Shown here: piece by piece, positions 42,953 through 51,787 of the stretch
Numbering within the stretch: position 1 is the stretch's first letter
Layout of the letters: the number at the start of each line of letters is the position of its first letter
Assembly (NCBI RefSeq): GCF_963675305.1
Contig: NZ_OY776147.1
Span: 1,302,001-1,366,000, forward strand
Origin: an uncultured Hyphomonas sp.
GTDB taxonomy: Bacteria > Pseudomonadota > Alphaproteobacteria > Caulobacterales > Hyphomonadaceae
Direction: 5' to 3'
Length of the DNA: 64,000 nucleotides
Notes under the pieces: generated by a model
What the model was told of the DNA's origin: nothing
Databases searched by the model: none
What the model saw: the letters and a program-made list of their open reading frames with translations, nothing else
Translations under genes and position numbers: made by a program

Positions 42953-44749
42953 GTGACAGATATCGCTGCGTCGGGTGAAGCGGGTAGGGTCCGTGACACG
43001 TCATTTTTTGGCCATCCGAAAGGATTGGCGATCTTGTTCTTCACTGAAATGTGGGAGCGTTTTTCGTATTACGGGATGCGTGGCCTGCTGGTGTTGTACC
43101 TGACCCAGCATTTTCTTTTCTCAGACGAAAAATCCTCGATCATGTACGGCGCCTACACCGCGCTTGTTTACGTGATGACGATCATCGGCGGCACCCTGGC
43201 TGACCGTTATCTTGGACAGCGGAAAGCGGTGACCTTTGGCGCCATCCTGCTGTGCCTTGGGCATTTTGGAATGGCGTTCGAAGGAACGGGCTCCAAAGAA
43301 TATGTCGTCACCAATGGCGCAGAAATCGAAATCCAGCATGAAGGACGTGGTGACAACCGCCAGCTCTTTGTGGACCTGGATGGAGAGAGCCGAAGAGTCG
43401 TGTTCGAGCAGGGAACGGGGGATCTGCAGATCCTCGAAACTGCGGACACCGCGAAAGAGCCGACTGCACCTGTTTATCAGCAGATCGCCAAAGACGATTA
43501 CACAACTCGTATCGAGCGACAGCAGCTCTACACCAACATCCTGTATCTTTCGTTGGCTTTCATTATCGCCGGTGTCGGCTATCTGAAGGCAAACATTTCA
43601 ACGATTGTCGGCGCGATCTACGATTTTGACGACCCGCGCCGGGATTCAGGATTTAGCCTGTTCTACATGGGTATTAATCTTGGCTCGCTGCTGTCGTCGC
43701 TTACTTGTGGCATCATCGGGATTGTCTGGGGATGGAGTTATGGATTCGGCCTCGCCGGGATCGGCATGCTGGCCGGTTTGGTTGTGTTTCTCTGGGGACA
43801 GAAATTCCTGGATGGCAAGGCCGAGCCGCCTAATCCGGAAACACTGAAGAAGTCTTTCCTCGGGCCGATCACTGTCGAAACAGCCTGCTATCTTGCTGGC
43901 GTCGTCGTTATTGCGGTCGCCATGCTGCTTGTTATGAATGCGGAAGTCATTCCGGACTGGTTCGTTGGCTCTCTGGGAATCGTCATTTTCCTGGGATTGG
44001 TGACGTATGCGTTCGTTCAACTTCAGGGCTCTGAGCGCAAGCGCATGTTCGCTGCGATATACTTTGTCCTGGCGCAGATCCCTTTCTGGGCCTTGTTCGA
44101 ACAAGCAGGTTCCTCGCTGACGCTGTTCACAGATCGTCTCGTCGACAAGCAGATCTTGGGGATCAATGTTCCGACGCCGGTCTTCCAGTTCCTCAATGCG
44201 GGCTATATTGTTGTCTTCGCTCCGATCTTTGCGTGGATGTGGATTGCACTGGCCAAGCGGAAGTTGGAACCGTCCACTCCGGTGAAGTTTGCCATCGGCG
44301 TGTTCCTGGCAGGGCTGGGCTTCCTCTCGCTGGTCGGGGGTATCGGCATGTCCGGAGCAGGCATGACGGCAGTCGGTTTCATCTTCCTGATCTATTGGGT
44401 TCATACGATGGGCGAGCTGATGGTGTCGCCGGTGGGGCTGTCTGCTGTGACCAAGCTGGCTCCTGCACGTGTCGTTGGCATGACGATGGGGGCCTGGTTC
44501 CTGTATTCCGGGCTGTCGAACTATCTGGCTGGGGTTATTGCCCGCACCACCGGTGCTGAGACCATTGGTGGTCAGATCACAGATGTGGCGGCGGCAAAGG
44601 CGACTTATGTCAGCGTTTATTCCAATGTCGGATATGTCGCGATGGGGATAGGTGTGCTGATGCTCATTGTTTCCCCGATCATCAAGAGCTGGATGAAGGG
44701 TAACGAGCTGCCAGCGGAATCCTCGATGGTCTCGGACGAAATGTTCTGA
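42953..44749 (+). CDS. POT/PTR2-family proton-dependent oligopeptide transporter
   Basis: Inner-membrane symporter of about 598 residues that imports di- and tripeptides with protons. The PTR2 signature is FFTEMWERFSYYGMRGLLVL, containing the ExxERF motif; AGVGYLKANISTIVGAIYD and SGFSLFYMGINLGSLLSSL match PTR2 signature 2. An insertion of about 80 hydrophilic residues lies between spans 3 and 4 (EGTGSKEYVVTNG to RIERQQLYTN). I chose the GTG at 42953 because CCGGGGAG lies eight bases before it; the longer frame from 42908 adds unrelated residues. It is a single gene with its own terminator. Confidence 0.93.
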   Translation: MTDIAASGEAGRVRDTSFFGHPKGLAILFFTEMWERFSYYGMRGLLVLYLTQHFLFSDEKSSIMYGAYTALVYVMTIIGGTLADRYLGQRKAVTFGAILLCLGHFGMAFEGTGSKEYVVTNGAEIEIQHEGRGDNRQLFVDLDGESRRVVFEQGTGDLQILETADTAKEPTAPVYQQIAKDDYTTRIERQQLYTNILYLSLAFIIAGVGYLKANISTIVGAIYDFDDPRRDSGFSLFYMGINLGSLLSSLTCGIIGIVWGWSYGFGLAGIGMLAGLVVFLWGQKFLDGKAEPPNPETLKKSFLGPITVETACYLAGVVVIAVAMLLVMNAEVIPDWFVGSLGIVIFLGLVTYAFVQLQGSERKRMFAAIYFVLAQIPFWALFEQAGSSLTLFTDRLVDKQILGINVPTPVFQFLNAGYIVVFAPIFAWMWIALAKRKLEPSTPVKFAIGVFLAGLGFLSLVGGIGMSGAGMTAVGFIFLIYWVHTMGELMVSPVGLSAVTKLAPARVVGMTMGAWFLYSGLSNYLAGVIARTTGAETIGGQITDVAAAKATYVSVYSNVGYVAMGIGVLMLIVSPIIKSWMKGNELPAESSMVSDEMF

Positions 44750-44771
44750 TCCCGCGTTTCTTGCGCACATG

Positions 44772-44801
44772 AAAAAGGCGGCCCGCTGGGTCGCCTTTTT
44801 T
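44772..44801 (+). terminator. intrinsic terminator of the peptide transporter gene
   Basis: Thirteen-pair stem (AAAAAGGCGGCCC against GGGTCGCCTTTTT, one G-T pair) with a three-base loop and a run of six T residues. It begins 22 bases after the transporter stop. The A run on the 5' side could also make it work for the convergent rhodanese gene on the minus strand, which ends 36 bases away. Confidence 0.93.
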
Positions 44802-44836
44802 GTTTCGTCAGACAGGCTGTCAGTTTGGAAGAAGCC

Positions 44837-45265
44837 TTAATTGTAAGGCGGGATGAACGGGTCGACCGGCAGACCGCGTTTCAGCCAGCCATCACCGGCG
44901 CCCTCTTTGCCAAGCATGCCTTCCTTGATGTCGAAGACGTGTGTGAAGCCGGCCTTTTCGAGCACGCTGGCTGCCTCGCTGGAGCGTTGCCCGGTCCGGC
45001 AGATGACAGCGATCGGATGGTCGAGGTCTCCCAGAACCGCACCGCGGGCCTGGGCGACGAAGTCACGGTCTTTCACATTGATGCCGTGGCTGTCACGAGG
45101 CAGGCCGGTCATGGCCCATTCTGTTGGCGTCCGTACATCCAGCACGACGATTTCGCCCCGCTGCACCATCTGCCAGGCTGAGTCTGCAGGCAGGTCGCCT
45201 GGCTCTGCAAACGCGGGGGGCGCCATGAAAGAAGCCGCAAGAAGGGCACCTGTCAGGAATCGCAT
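44837..45265 (-). CDS. periplasmic rhodanese-domain protein
   Basis: Single-domain sulfurtransferase-like protein of 142 residues. The signal peptide (MRFLTGALLAASFMAPPAFA) directs it to the periplasm. The rhodanese domain begins IVVLDVRTPTEWAMTGLP; the active loop is CRTGQRS, with its catalytic Cys intact, in VICRTGQRSSEAASVL. The C-terminal FDIKEGMLGKEGAGDGWLKR is common in this type. ATG 45265 starts exactly at the signal peptide; the longer frame to 45346 adds no conserved sequence. The natural substrate is unknown; such proteins move sulfur or act in thiol chemistry. Confidence 0.9.
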   Translation of the reverse strand: MRFLTGALLAASFMAPPAFAEPGDLPADSAWQMVQRGEIVVLDVRTPTEWAMTGLPRDSHGINVKDRDFVAQARGAVLGDLDHPIAVICRTGQRSSEAASVLEKAGFTHVFDIKEGMLGKEGAGDGWLKRGLPVDPFIPPYN

Positions 45266-45393
45266 TCTGTCACCGTCCTCTACTGATCGGGCACACGAGC
45301 GAATCGGCTCGTGTCCCTCTGCCCGATTGTGGCCAGAAAGTGACAAATAGACCCCGGCGCTTCAAGCCCCGGCCTACGGAAGTAACAGCAATT

Positions 45394-46797
45394 TTAGCCT
45401 GCGCCGCCTACGGTCAGGGCACCGATCTTGAGGGTTGGTTGCCCGACACCCACCGGCACCGACTGGCCGGCCTTGCCGCACATGCCGACGCCATCATCCA
45501 TGGCGAAATCATTACCGATCATGGTGACGTCCTGAAGCACTGTGGGACCGTGGCCGATCAGGGTGGCATTCTTCACCGGCGCGACCACCTTTCCGTTCTC
45601 GACCAGATAGGCCTCGGTGCACTGGAACACGAAATTGCCTGACGTGATGTCGACCTGTCCACCGCCGAAGTCGACGGCCCACAGGCCGCGTTTGATGGAC
45701 GACACGATCTCTTGCGGATCCTTGTCCCCGCCCAGCATCACGGTGTTGGTCATGCGCGGCATAGTCTGGGCCTCGTAGCTCTCCCGCCGGCCATTGCCTG
45801 TCGGTTCCTGGCCCATCAGGCGGGCATTGAGCCGGTCCTGCATGTAGCCTTTCAGGATGCCGTCCTCGATCAGCACCGTACGCTGAGTGGGCGTGCCTTC
45901 ATCGTCGAAGGAGAGGGAGCCGCGGCGAGCCTCAATTGAGCCGTCATCGATAATGGTGACCCCCTTGGCGGCGACCTGTTCGCCAATGCGGCCAGCATAG
46001 ACGCTCGTGCCCTTGCGATTGAAATCGCCTTCCAGGCCGTGGCCAACGGCTTCGTGCAGGAGAACGGCGGGCCAGCCCGGGCCGAGAACGACTTCCATTT
46101 CCCCTGCAGGTGCTGCGATGGACTGCAGGTTTACAGACGCCTTGCGGATTGCGCGGCGGACCATGTCCTGCCAGCGCTCCGGCCGGATCCAGTCGTCATA
46201 GGCGGCCCGGCCACCTGCGCCAGCTCCGGCCGACTCGCGCCGGCCGTTTTCTTCGAGCGTGACCGACACGTTGAGACGAACCAGTGGGCGAATATCGGAA
46301 TAGGCCGCGCCATCCGGGCGCAGAATGTCCACTTCGGTATGGCTGCCAGACAGGGATACGGAAACCTGTACGACCCGCGGGTCGCTGGCGCGGGCCCAGG
46401 CATCGATTTCGGCCAGAAGTCCTGTTTTGACAGAGAAATCCGGCGCAGCGGTCGGATCGATCGGCTGGTAGAGGCGCCGGTTCGTGGGCACGGGGCTGGC
46501 GGCCAGTTTTCCCGAGTATCCGCGTTTGGCTTCGGAGGCGGTCGACGCGGCGCGCCGGATTGCGGCGAGGGACAATTCGGAGGCATAGCCGGACCCCTGC
46601 GCCTCGCCCGCCACAACCCGCAGGCCGAATCCCTGATCGGTATCGAAGGCGGCCGATTTCAGCCGGCCGTCGTCAAAGACAAAGCTCTCCGACCGGGAGC
46701 GTTCGATGTAGAGGTCACCGTCATCGCCGCCGCGGACGGCTTCAGCAAGAATGTCGGTGGCCTGGCGAAGATCGAAGGGCAGGGCGTTTTCAGTCAT
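45394..46797 (-). CDS. tldD: TldD-family metalloprotease
   Basis: 467-residue cytosolic protease. TldD works with TldE/PmbA on small peptides such as CcdA antitoxin and microcin precursors. The zinc site HExxxH is His248-Glu249-His253 in VLLHEAVGHGLEGDFN. The N-terminal part (DLYIERSRSESFVFDDGRL) and the C-terminal PVKNATLIGHGPTVLQDVTM are conserved. A GTG two codons upstream (46803) is an alternative start. No tldE/pmbA is in the window; many genomes encode it elsewhere. It is next to the oxidase locus by position only. Confidence 0.95.
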   Translation of the reverse strand: MTENALPFDLRQATDILAEAVRGGDDGDLYIERSRSESFVFDDGRLKSAAFDTDQGFGLRVVAGEAQGSGYASELSLAAIRRAASTASEAKRGYSGKLAASPVPTNRRLYQPIDPTAAPDFSVKTGLLAEIDAWARASDPRVVQVSVSLSGSHTEVDILRPDGAAYSDIRPLVRLNVSVTLEENGRRESAGAGAGGRAAYDDWIRPERWQDMVRRAIRKASVNLQSIAAPAGEMEVVLGPGWPAVLLHEAVGHGLEGDFNRKGTSVYAGRIGEQVAAKGVTIIDDGSIEARRGSLSFDDEGTPTQRTVLIEDGILKGYMQDRLNARLMGQEPTGNGRRESYEAQTMPRMTNTVMLGGDKDPQEIVSSIKRGLWAVDFGGGQVDITSGNFVFQCTEAYLVENGKVVAPVKNATLIGHGPTVLQDVTMIGNDFAMDDGVGMCGKAGQSVPVGVGQPTLKIGALTVGGAG

Positions 46798-46881
46798 CTG
46801 CACTAGATGCGCGCCCGTGGCGTGAGCGGCAAGAGGCTGACGTGTGGATTCCCCCTCAACCTGAACAGCGGGGGCTGTCGC

Positions 46882-47433
46882 TCAGTTGCTCACCGTGAAG
46901 CGTGTCAGCTGCCATTTGGCGCGTTCGAACTCCGGATTGAGTTCCACGGCTTTCTGGAAATCCATATAGGCCCCGGCGAGGTCTCCGGTGTTTTCGCGCG
47001 CGATGGCGCGATTGTAGTAGGCGGCGTAGAGCTCTTCGCTGTCCAGTTCGATGGCCTTGTCCAGCGAGACCAGGGCTGAGTCGAAATCCTTCAGGAAAAT
47101 GTAGGCGGCGCCTTCGTTCAGCCAGATGGCCCCGAATTCGGGTTTCATGTTCTTGGCTTTCTCATAGTCAGACAGTGCGCCGTCATAGTCGCCGCTGCGC
47201 ATGCGCAGCACGCCGCGATTCGTATAGGTGGCGGCCCGGTTTCCCATTTTCATGAGCTCGGACTCGATCGCCCTGGTGCAGATACGCTCGCCTTCCTGGT
47301 TGGAAACCCGGCCAAATAGGGCCGCTTCATAGCAATCACGGGCGATTCCGCCGCCGATCACGGATACCTGAGCGGATGCTGCGGGTGTGGCAATGGCGGC
47401 AAAACTGGCAGCGAGCAGGGCTGTGCGGATCAT
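46882..47433 (-). CDS. secreted TPR-repeat protein
   Basis: Periplasmic protein of 183 residues with a signal peptide (MIRTALLAASFAAIATPAASAQ) and about three tetratricopeptide repeats: YTNRGVLRMRSGDYDGALSD, IWLNEGAAYIFLKDFDSALV and YYNRAIARENTGDLAGAYMD. Two cysteines in the mature N-terminal region (ARDCYEAA, ERICTRAI) may bridge. ATG 47433 follows GGAGG and is preferred over the frame from 47700. It is divergent from the cytochrome oxidase operon. TPR proteins scaffold other proteins; the partner here is unknown. Confidence 0.88.
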   Translation of the reverse strand: MIRTALLAASFAAIATPAASAQVSVIGGGIARDCYEAALFGRVSNQEGERICTRAIESELMKMGNRAATYTNRGVLRMRSGDYDGALSDYEKAKNMKPEFGAIWLNEGAAYIFLKDFDSALVSLDKAIELDSEELYAAYYNRAIARENTGDLAGAYMDFQKAVELNPEFERAKWQLTRFTVSN

Positions 47434-47593
47434 TCTTGGCCTCCGGAAAACGGGAACTCCTGAAGTCAATTTACCATCATTAAGGCGAGACGACGACAGG
47501 CTGCGACAATATTGAGCGCGGAAAGAGGTAGGTTGCGGCAAATACGTATTGTAGATACAGGGGCAGAGATTCCAACGAGACGAGGATTCCTTC

Positions 47594-48559
47594 GTGCGAC
47601 ACCTACTTGCCGCTCTTAGCGCAGCGTTGTTCGCCGCTCCGGCTTTTGCTGCCATTCCGCGCGATGGCGCGCTGGGTATGCAACCCGCCGCGACGCGCAT
47701 TGCCGAGCGTATCCATCACTTCCACACTTTCCTGCTGTGGATCATTATTCCGATTACGATTTTCGTTCTGATCCTGCTGCTTTGGGTCATCGTCCGGCAC
47801 AATTCCCGTGCCAACCCGACACCGCGCAAGTTCAGCCACAATACGCTGATCGAGGTGATCTGGACCGTCGTGCCGGCGCTGATCCTGGTTGGGATCGCAA
47901 GCCAGTCCTTCCCGAACCTCTACTATCAGGATGTTCCGCCGAACCTCGAAAAGGTTCAGGAGAAGGCCAACCAGCTGCTCGCCGATGGCAAGTCGGCTGA
48001 ATACGAGCGCTTCACCAAGGAATACAATCCGGAAGCGGCTGCCCAGGGGTTCGTGAACGTCAAGGCGCAAGGCAACCAGTGGAACTGGACCTATACCTAT
48101 CCGGACATCACCGATGACGCTGGCTATCCGCTGGAGTTTGTGTCGAACCCGCTCCAGGTTGGTCTGTCGACCGATTCCAAAGTTGGCCCTCGCAATCTGG
48201 CCGTCGATTATCCGATGGTTGTGCCTGTTGGACGTTACGTCCGCTACTACACGGCTGCGGCTGATGTAATCCACTCGTTCGCCGTTCCAGCCTTCGGCAT
48301 CAAGACCGATGCTGTCCCGGGCCGCCTGAATGAAGGCTGGTTCCTCGTTGACGAGCCCGGCACCTATTACGGCCAGTGTTCGGAACTTTGCGGCGTGAAC
48401 CATGCCTACATGCCGATCGAAGTCCGGGTTGTGCCGCAAGAACAATTCGACCGCTGGGCGGAGCTGATGCTCGCCGGCGACTATGATGCTGCAGCCGCTT
48501 CGGTGCAGACAATCGCTTCCGTAGAACCGGCGACCAAGTTCGCCGCGGTCACTGAATAA
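47594..48559 (+). CDS. ctaC: cytochrome c oxidase subunit II
   Basis: Electron-entry subunit (321 aa) of the aa3-type oxidase. A signal peptide (RHLLAALSAALFAAPAFA) precedes two membrane spans at about 45-65 and 87-103. The periplasmic CuA domain has all ligands: His227, Cys262, Glu264, Cys266, His270 and Met273 in YYGQCSELCGVNHAYMP. An insertion at about 113-155 between the second span and the CuA domain is common in alphaproteobacteria. The start is GTG 47594. It opens the oxidase operon, 160 bases from a divergent TPR gene, with a 10-base palindrome AATACGTATT at 47541 between them. Confidence 0.96.
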   Translation: MRHLLAALSAALFAAPAFAAIPRDGALGMQPAATRIAERIHHFHTFLLWIIIPITIFVLILLLWVIVRHNSRANPTPRKFSHNTLIEVIWTVVPALILVGIASQSFPNLYYQDVPPNLEKVQEKANQLLADGKSAEYERFTKEYNPEAAAQGFVNVKAQGNQWNWTYTYPDITDDAGYPLEFVSNPLQVGLSTDSKVGPRNLAVDYPMVVPVGRYVRYYTAAADVIHSFAVPAFGIKTDAVPGRLNEGWFLVDEPGTYYGQCSELCGVNHAYMPIEVRVVPQEQFDRWAELMLAGDYDAAAASVQTIASVEPATKFAAVTE

Positions 48560-48582
48560 ACCGAGAGAGAAGAGTACGTCCC

Positions 48583-50253
48583 ATGCCCATGGATGAAGTC
48601 GCCCTCGACCACGCCCACGATGATCACGACCACAAGCCTGGTTTCTTCACGCGTTGGCTGTTTTCCACCAACCACAAGGACATCGGTACGCTGTACCTGA
48701 TCTTCGCGATGATCGCGGGGATCGTAGGGTACACGCTTTCCGGCCTGATCCGCTGGGAGCTCGCTGAGCCGGGTATCGGCGTGCTGACGCGCTTCGTTGC
48801 CGGTGAAGGCGATGTGGCCATCCAGAACGCCAAACACTTCTACAACATGGTCATCACCTATCACGGCCTGATCATGATCTTCTTCATGGTCATGCCAGCC
48901 CTGATCGGCGGCTTCGGCAACTGGTTCGTGCCGCTGATGATCGGTGCGCCGGACATGGCCTTCCCGCGCATGAACAACATCTCGTTCTGGCTGACCGTTA
49001 CTGCTTTCATCCTGGCCTGCATCTCGATGACGATCCCGGGCGGTTCGGCTGGTAACGGCTTTGCGGGCGGTTGGGTGCTCTATCCGCCTCTGTCCTCGAC
49101 GACCGGCCACCCTGGCCCTGCCATGGATGTGCTGATCCTGTCGCTTCACACGGCCGGTATCGCGTCGATCCTCGGTGCCATCAACTTCATCGTGACCATC
49201 CTGAACATGCGCGCGCCGGGGATGACCCTGCACAAGATGCCGCTGTTCGCCTGGGGCGTTCTGGTGACGGCTGTCCTTCTGCTGCTGTCGCTGCCGGTGC
49301 TTGCCGCTGCGCTGACCATGCTGCTGACAGACCGGAACTTCGGGTCGCAGTTCTTCAACCCTGCGGGCGGTGGTGACCCGATCATGTTCCAGCACCTGTT
49401 CTGGTTCTTCGGTCACCCGGAAGTCTACATCATGATCCTGCCGGCCTTCGGCATCATCAGCCACATCGTTTCGACCTTCTCCAAGAAACCGATCTTCGGT
49501 TATCTCGGCATGGCCTACGCCATGGTGTCGATCGGGGTCATCGGCTTCGTCGTGTGGGCTCACCACATGTACACGGTCGGGATGGATGTGGACCTGAAGG
49601 CTTACTTCGTGGCTGCAACCATGGTCATCGCGGTGCCGACCGGCATCAAGATCTTCTCGTGGATCGCCACGATGTGGGGCGGCTCCATCGAGTTCAAGGT
49701 ACCCATGCTCTGGGCCATCGGCTTCATCTTCCTGTTCACCGTTGGCGGTGTGACGGGTGTGGTGCTGGCCAATGCCGGTATCGACCACTCGCTGCACGAC
49801 ACCTACTATGTGGTTGCGCACTTCCACTACGTGCTGTCGCTGGGCGCCGTGTTCGGTCTGTTCGCCGGCTGGTACTACTGGTTCGAGAAGATGTTCGGCA
49901 TCAAGTACAATGGCTTCCTCGGCGGCCTGCACTTCTGGCTGATGTTCATCGGTTCGAACGTCCTGTTCTTCCCGCAGCACTTCCTGGGTCTGCAGGGCAT
50001 GCCGCGCCGCTACATCGATTATGCCGACGGTTTCGCGACCTGGCACCACGTGTCGTCGATCGGCTACGCCATCACCATGGTTGCGACGCTGGTCTTCTTC
50101 ATCGGCCTTGCCGAGGCGCTGATCCGTCGCCGCAAAGGTGTGGCAAATCCGTGGGGCGAAGGCGCCACCACGCTGGAATGGACGCTGCCGTCGCCGCCAC
50201 CGTTCCACCAGTACAATGAACTGCCGCACGTGACGGCGAAGGGCGGCCACTAG
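48583..50253 (+). CDS. ctaD: cytochrome c oxidase subunit I
   Basis: Catalytic subunit (556 aa) of a type A1 heme-copper oxidase with 12 membrane spans; it holds heme a, heme a3 and CuB. The defining residues are in FFGHPEVYIMILPAFGIISH (the CuB His cross-linked to Tyr and the D-channel Glu of A1 enzymes) and WAHHMYTVGMD (CuB His pair). The D-channel entrance is APDMAFPRMNNISFW; the K-channel region contains SKKPIFGYLGM. The AAHFHYVLSLG-type heme a3 segment is VVAHFHYVLSLGAVFG. It lies 23 bases after ctaC. Confidence 0.98.
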   Translation: MPMDEVALDHAHDDHDHKPGFFTRWLFSTNHKDIGTLYLIFAMIAGIVGYTLSGLIRWELAEPGIGVLTRFVAGEGDVAIQNAKHFYNMVITYHGLIMIFFMVMPALIGGFGNWFVPLMIGAPDMAFPRMNNISFWLTVTAFILACISMTIPGGSAGNGFAGGWVLYPPLSSTTGHPGPAMDVLILSLHTAGIASILGAINFIVTILNMRAPGMTLHKMPLFAWGVLVTAVLLLLSLPVLAAALTMLLTDRNFGSQFFNPAGGGDPIMFQHLFWFFGHPEVYIMILPAFGIISHIVSTFSKKPIFGYLGMAYAMVSIGVIGFVVWAHHMYTVGMDVDLKAYFVAATMVIAVPTGIKIFSWIATMWGGSIEFKVPMLWAIGFIFLFTVGGVTGVVLANAGIDHSLHDTYYVVAHFHYVLSLGAVFGLFAGWYYWFEKMFGIKYNGFLGGLHFWLMFIGSNVLFFPQHFLGLQGMPRRYIDYADGFATWHHVSSIGYAITMVATLVFFIGLAEALIRRRKGVANPWGEGATTLEWTLPSPPPFHQYNELPHVTAKGGH

Positions 50254-50283
50254 GCGCTCTCCGTCTGAACCACTCAATCGCAG

Positions 50284-50308
50284 CGGCCTCTCGTTCCACG
50301 GGAGGCCG
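50284..50308 (+). other. RNA hairpin between ctaD and the small membrane-protein gene
   Basis: A seven-pair stem (CGGCCTC and GAGGCCG) with an 11-base loop lies 30 bases after the ctaD stop. The T tract after it is weak (TTCGCTTTC), so it may be an attenuator or an mRNA stabiliser that raises ctaC-ctaD transcript levels over the downstream assembly genes rather than a full terminator. Confidence 0.45.
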
Positions 50309-50346
50309 TTCGCTTTCGGAAGTCCCGGAAAGAAGGACCTGAACAC

Positions 50347-50751
50347 GTGAACATGCGCCTGCCCATCGTGATTGGCATGTATGCCTTCATCGTGGTGTTC
50401 CTGCCGCGCAATCCGGCTGTGGACCGGATGTTCGACAAGGTCCGGACGATCGATCCGAATATCGCGATAACGGTCTCCGTTGTGGCGCTGATTGCCGGCG
50501 CCATCGGCTTGTGGATCCTCTGGCGCCAGCCGAAGGGCCTGCTGCGTACCAAGCCCAGCCGAAAACTGGTGATCGTCAATTCGGGCCTGGTCGGGATCGT
50601 GTTCGCGGGCATCTTCGACGTCATGCAGAAATTGTCTGGCGCCGCGACGGACCTCATTAGCCTGATCCTCGTGCCCATTGCTTTCATGATTGCTGAAGGC
50701 ACCTATCTCGCCCTCGAATGGCGCCTGAACCGCAAGTTTGATAAGGAATGA
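50347..50751 (+). CDS. uncharacterised small membrane protein in the oxidase operon
   Basis: I do not recognise this 134-residue protein. It has three to four hydrophobic segments: about 5-20 (LPIVIGMYAFIVVFLP), 42-62 (ITVSVVALIAGAIGLWIL), 74-92 (KLVIVNSGLVGIVFAGIF) and 104-122 (LISLILVPIAFMIAEGTYL), linked by charged loops. It ends EWRLNRKFDKE. The start is GTG 50347, with AGAAGGA upstream; ATG 50353 is a close alternative. It lies between ctaD and ctaB, where other alphaproteobacteria usually have nothing or a different short gene, so it may be an oxidase assembly or accessory factor. That role is inference from position. Confidence 0.7.
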   Translation: MNMRLPIVIGMYAFIVVFLPRNPAVDRMFDKVRTIDPNIAITVSVVALIAGAIGLWILWRQPKGLLRTKPSRKLVIVNSGLVGIVFAGIFDVMQKLSGAATDLISLILVPIAFMIAEGTYLALEWRLNRKFDKE

Positions 50752-50833
50752 GCCTGTCCTCGCGCGCCGCCCATATGTCGCGCTGACAGCGGCCTGCTCA
50801 AACACATACGATGCTAGATCAACCGGACCTGAA

Positions 50834-51787
50834 ATGACCGACGCACCCGCTACTCCCGAGAAACGCTACGGCACTGCCGGCGATTATGTGCAGCTGCTGA
50901 AGCCGCGCATCATGATGCTGGTCGTGTTTACGGCCGTGGCTGGCCTGATCGCGGCAACCGGCGTGACCGGCCAGACCATGCATCCCTTGATGGCCGCCAT
51001 TGCGGTCCTCGCCGTGGCGCTTGGCTCCGGCGCGGCTGGCGCAATCAATATGTGGTACGATTCCGACATCGATCAGGTGATGACCCGGACGTCGACCCGG
51101 CCCATCCCGTCCGGCGCCGTCCCGCGGGAAGAAGCGATCGCGTTGGGTATGATCATGAGCGGTGTTTCCGTGCTGCTCATGTGGCTCGCTTCCAACTGGC
51201 TTGCGGCCGGGCTGCTCGCATTTTCCATCTTCTACTACGGCGTCATCTATACGATGTGGCTGAAGCGCTCGACCCCGCAGAACATCGTGATCGGTGGCGG
51301 GGCGGGTGCATTCCCTCCAGTGATCGGCTGGGCCGCGGTGACAGGCAATACGCCGCTGGACGCGTGGATCCTGTTTGCCATCACCTTCTTCTGGACGCCG
51401 CCGCATTTCTGGGCGCTCAGCCTGCTGGCGCATTCGGAGTATGAAAAAGCTGGCGTGCCGATGCTGCCTGTCACGCATGGTGCGAAAGCAACTCGCCTGC
51501 AGATGCTGCTGTACACAATTGTCCTGGCCGCGATCTCCATGGCGCCTCTGGCAACAGGGCTTGGCGGGTGGATTTACGGTGTTGTGACCGGCGCGCTCAA
51601 CCTGGCCTTCCTGTATTACGCCTTCCGGGTCTGGCGTTCGCATGCCGGTGATAATGGCGCGCCGGGGGCTGACCAGAAGCTTGCGCGAAGCATGTTCCTG
51701 TTCTCGATCCTGTACCTGTTCCTGGTCTTTGCCGCTCTCATTGTGGAGCACGGTGCCGGGCTGCACTTTCCTGTGGGAGGCTTCTGA
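50834..51787 (+). CDS. ctaB: protoheme IX farnesyltransferase (heme O synthase)
   Basis: Membrane enzyme (317 aa) that adds farnesyl to heme b, giving heme O, the precursor of heme A for the oxidase. It starts TPEKRYGTAGDYVQLLKPRI; the Asp-rich NMWYDSDIDQVMTRTSTRPI and GGGAGAFPPVIGWAAVTG are diagnostic. About nine spans are predicted. ATG 50834 is the natural start. Its stop and the next start share TGATG (51785-51789), giving translational coupling with the coxF-like gene. Confidence 0.96.
   Translation: MTDAPATPEKRYGTAGDYVQLLKPRIMMLVVFTAVAGLIAATGVTGQTMHPLMAAIAVLAVALGSGAAGAINMWYDSDIDQVMTRTSTRPIPSGAVPREEAIALGMIMSGVSVLLMWLASNWLAAGLLAFSIFYYGVIYTMWLKRSTPQNIVIGGGAGAFPPVIGWAAVTGNTPLDAWILFAITFFWTPPHFWALSLLAHSEYEKAGVPMLPVTHGAKATRLQMLLYTIVLAAISMAPLATGLGGWIYGVVTGALNLAFLYYAFRVWRSHAGDNGAPGADQKLARSMFLFSILYLFLVFAALIVEHGAGLHFPVGGF

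Noticed and set aside
48481..50805. A 774-codon minus-strand frame over ctaD
   Set aside because: Antisense to cytochrome oxidase subunit I; its His/Asp/Arg-rich product is typical of a reversed membrane-protein gene.
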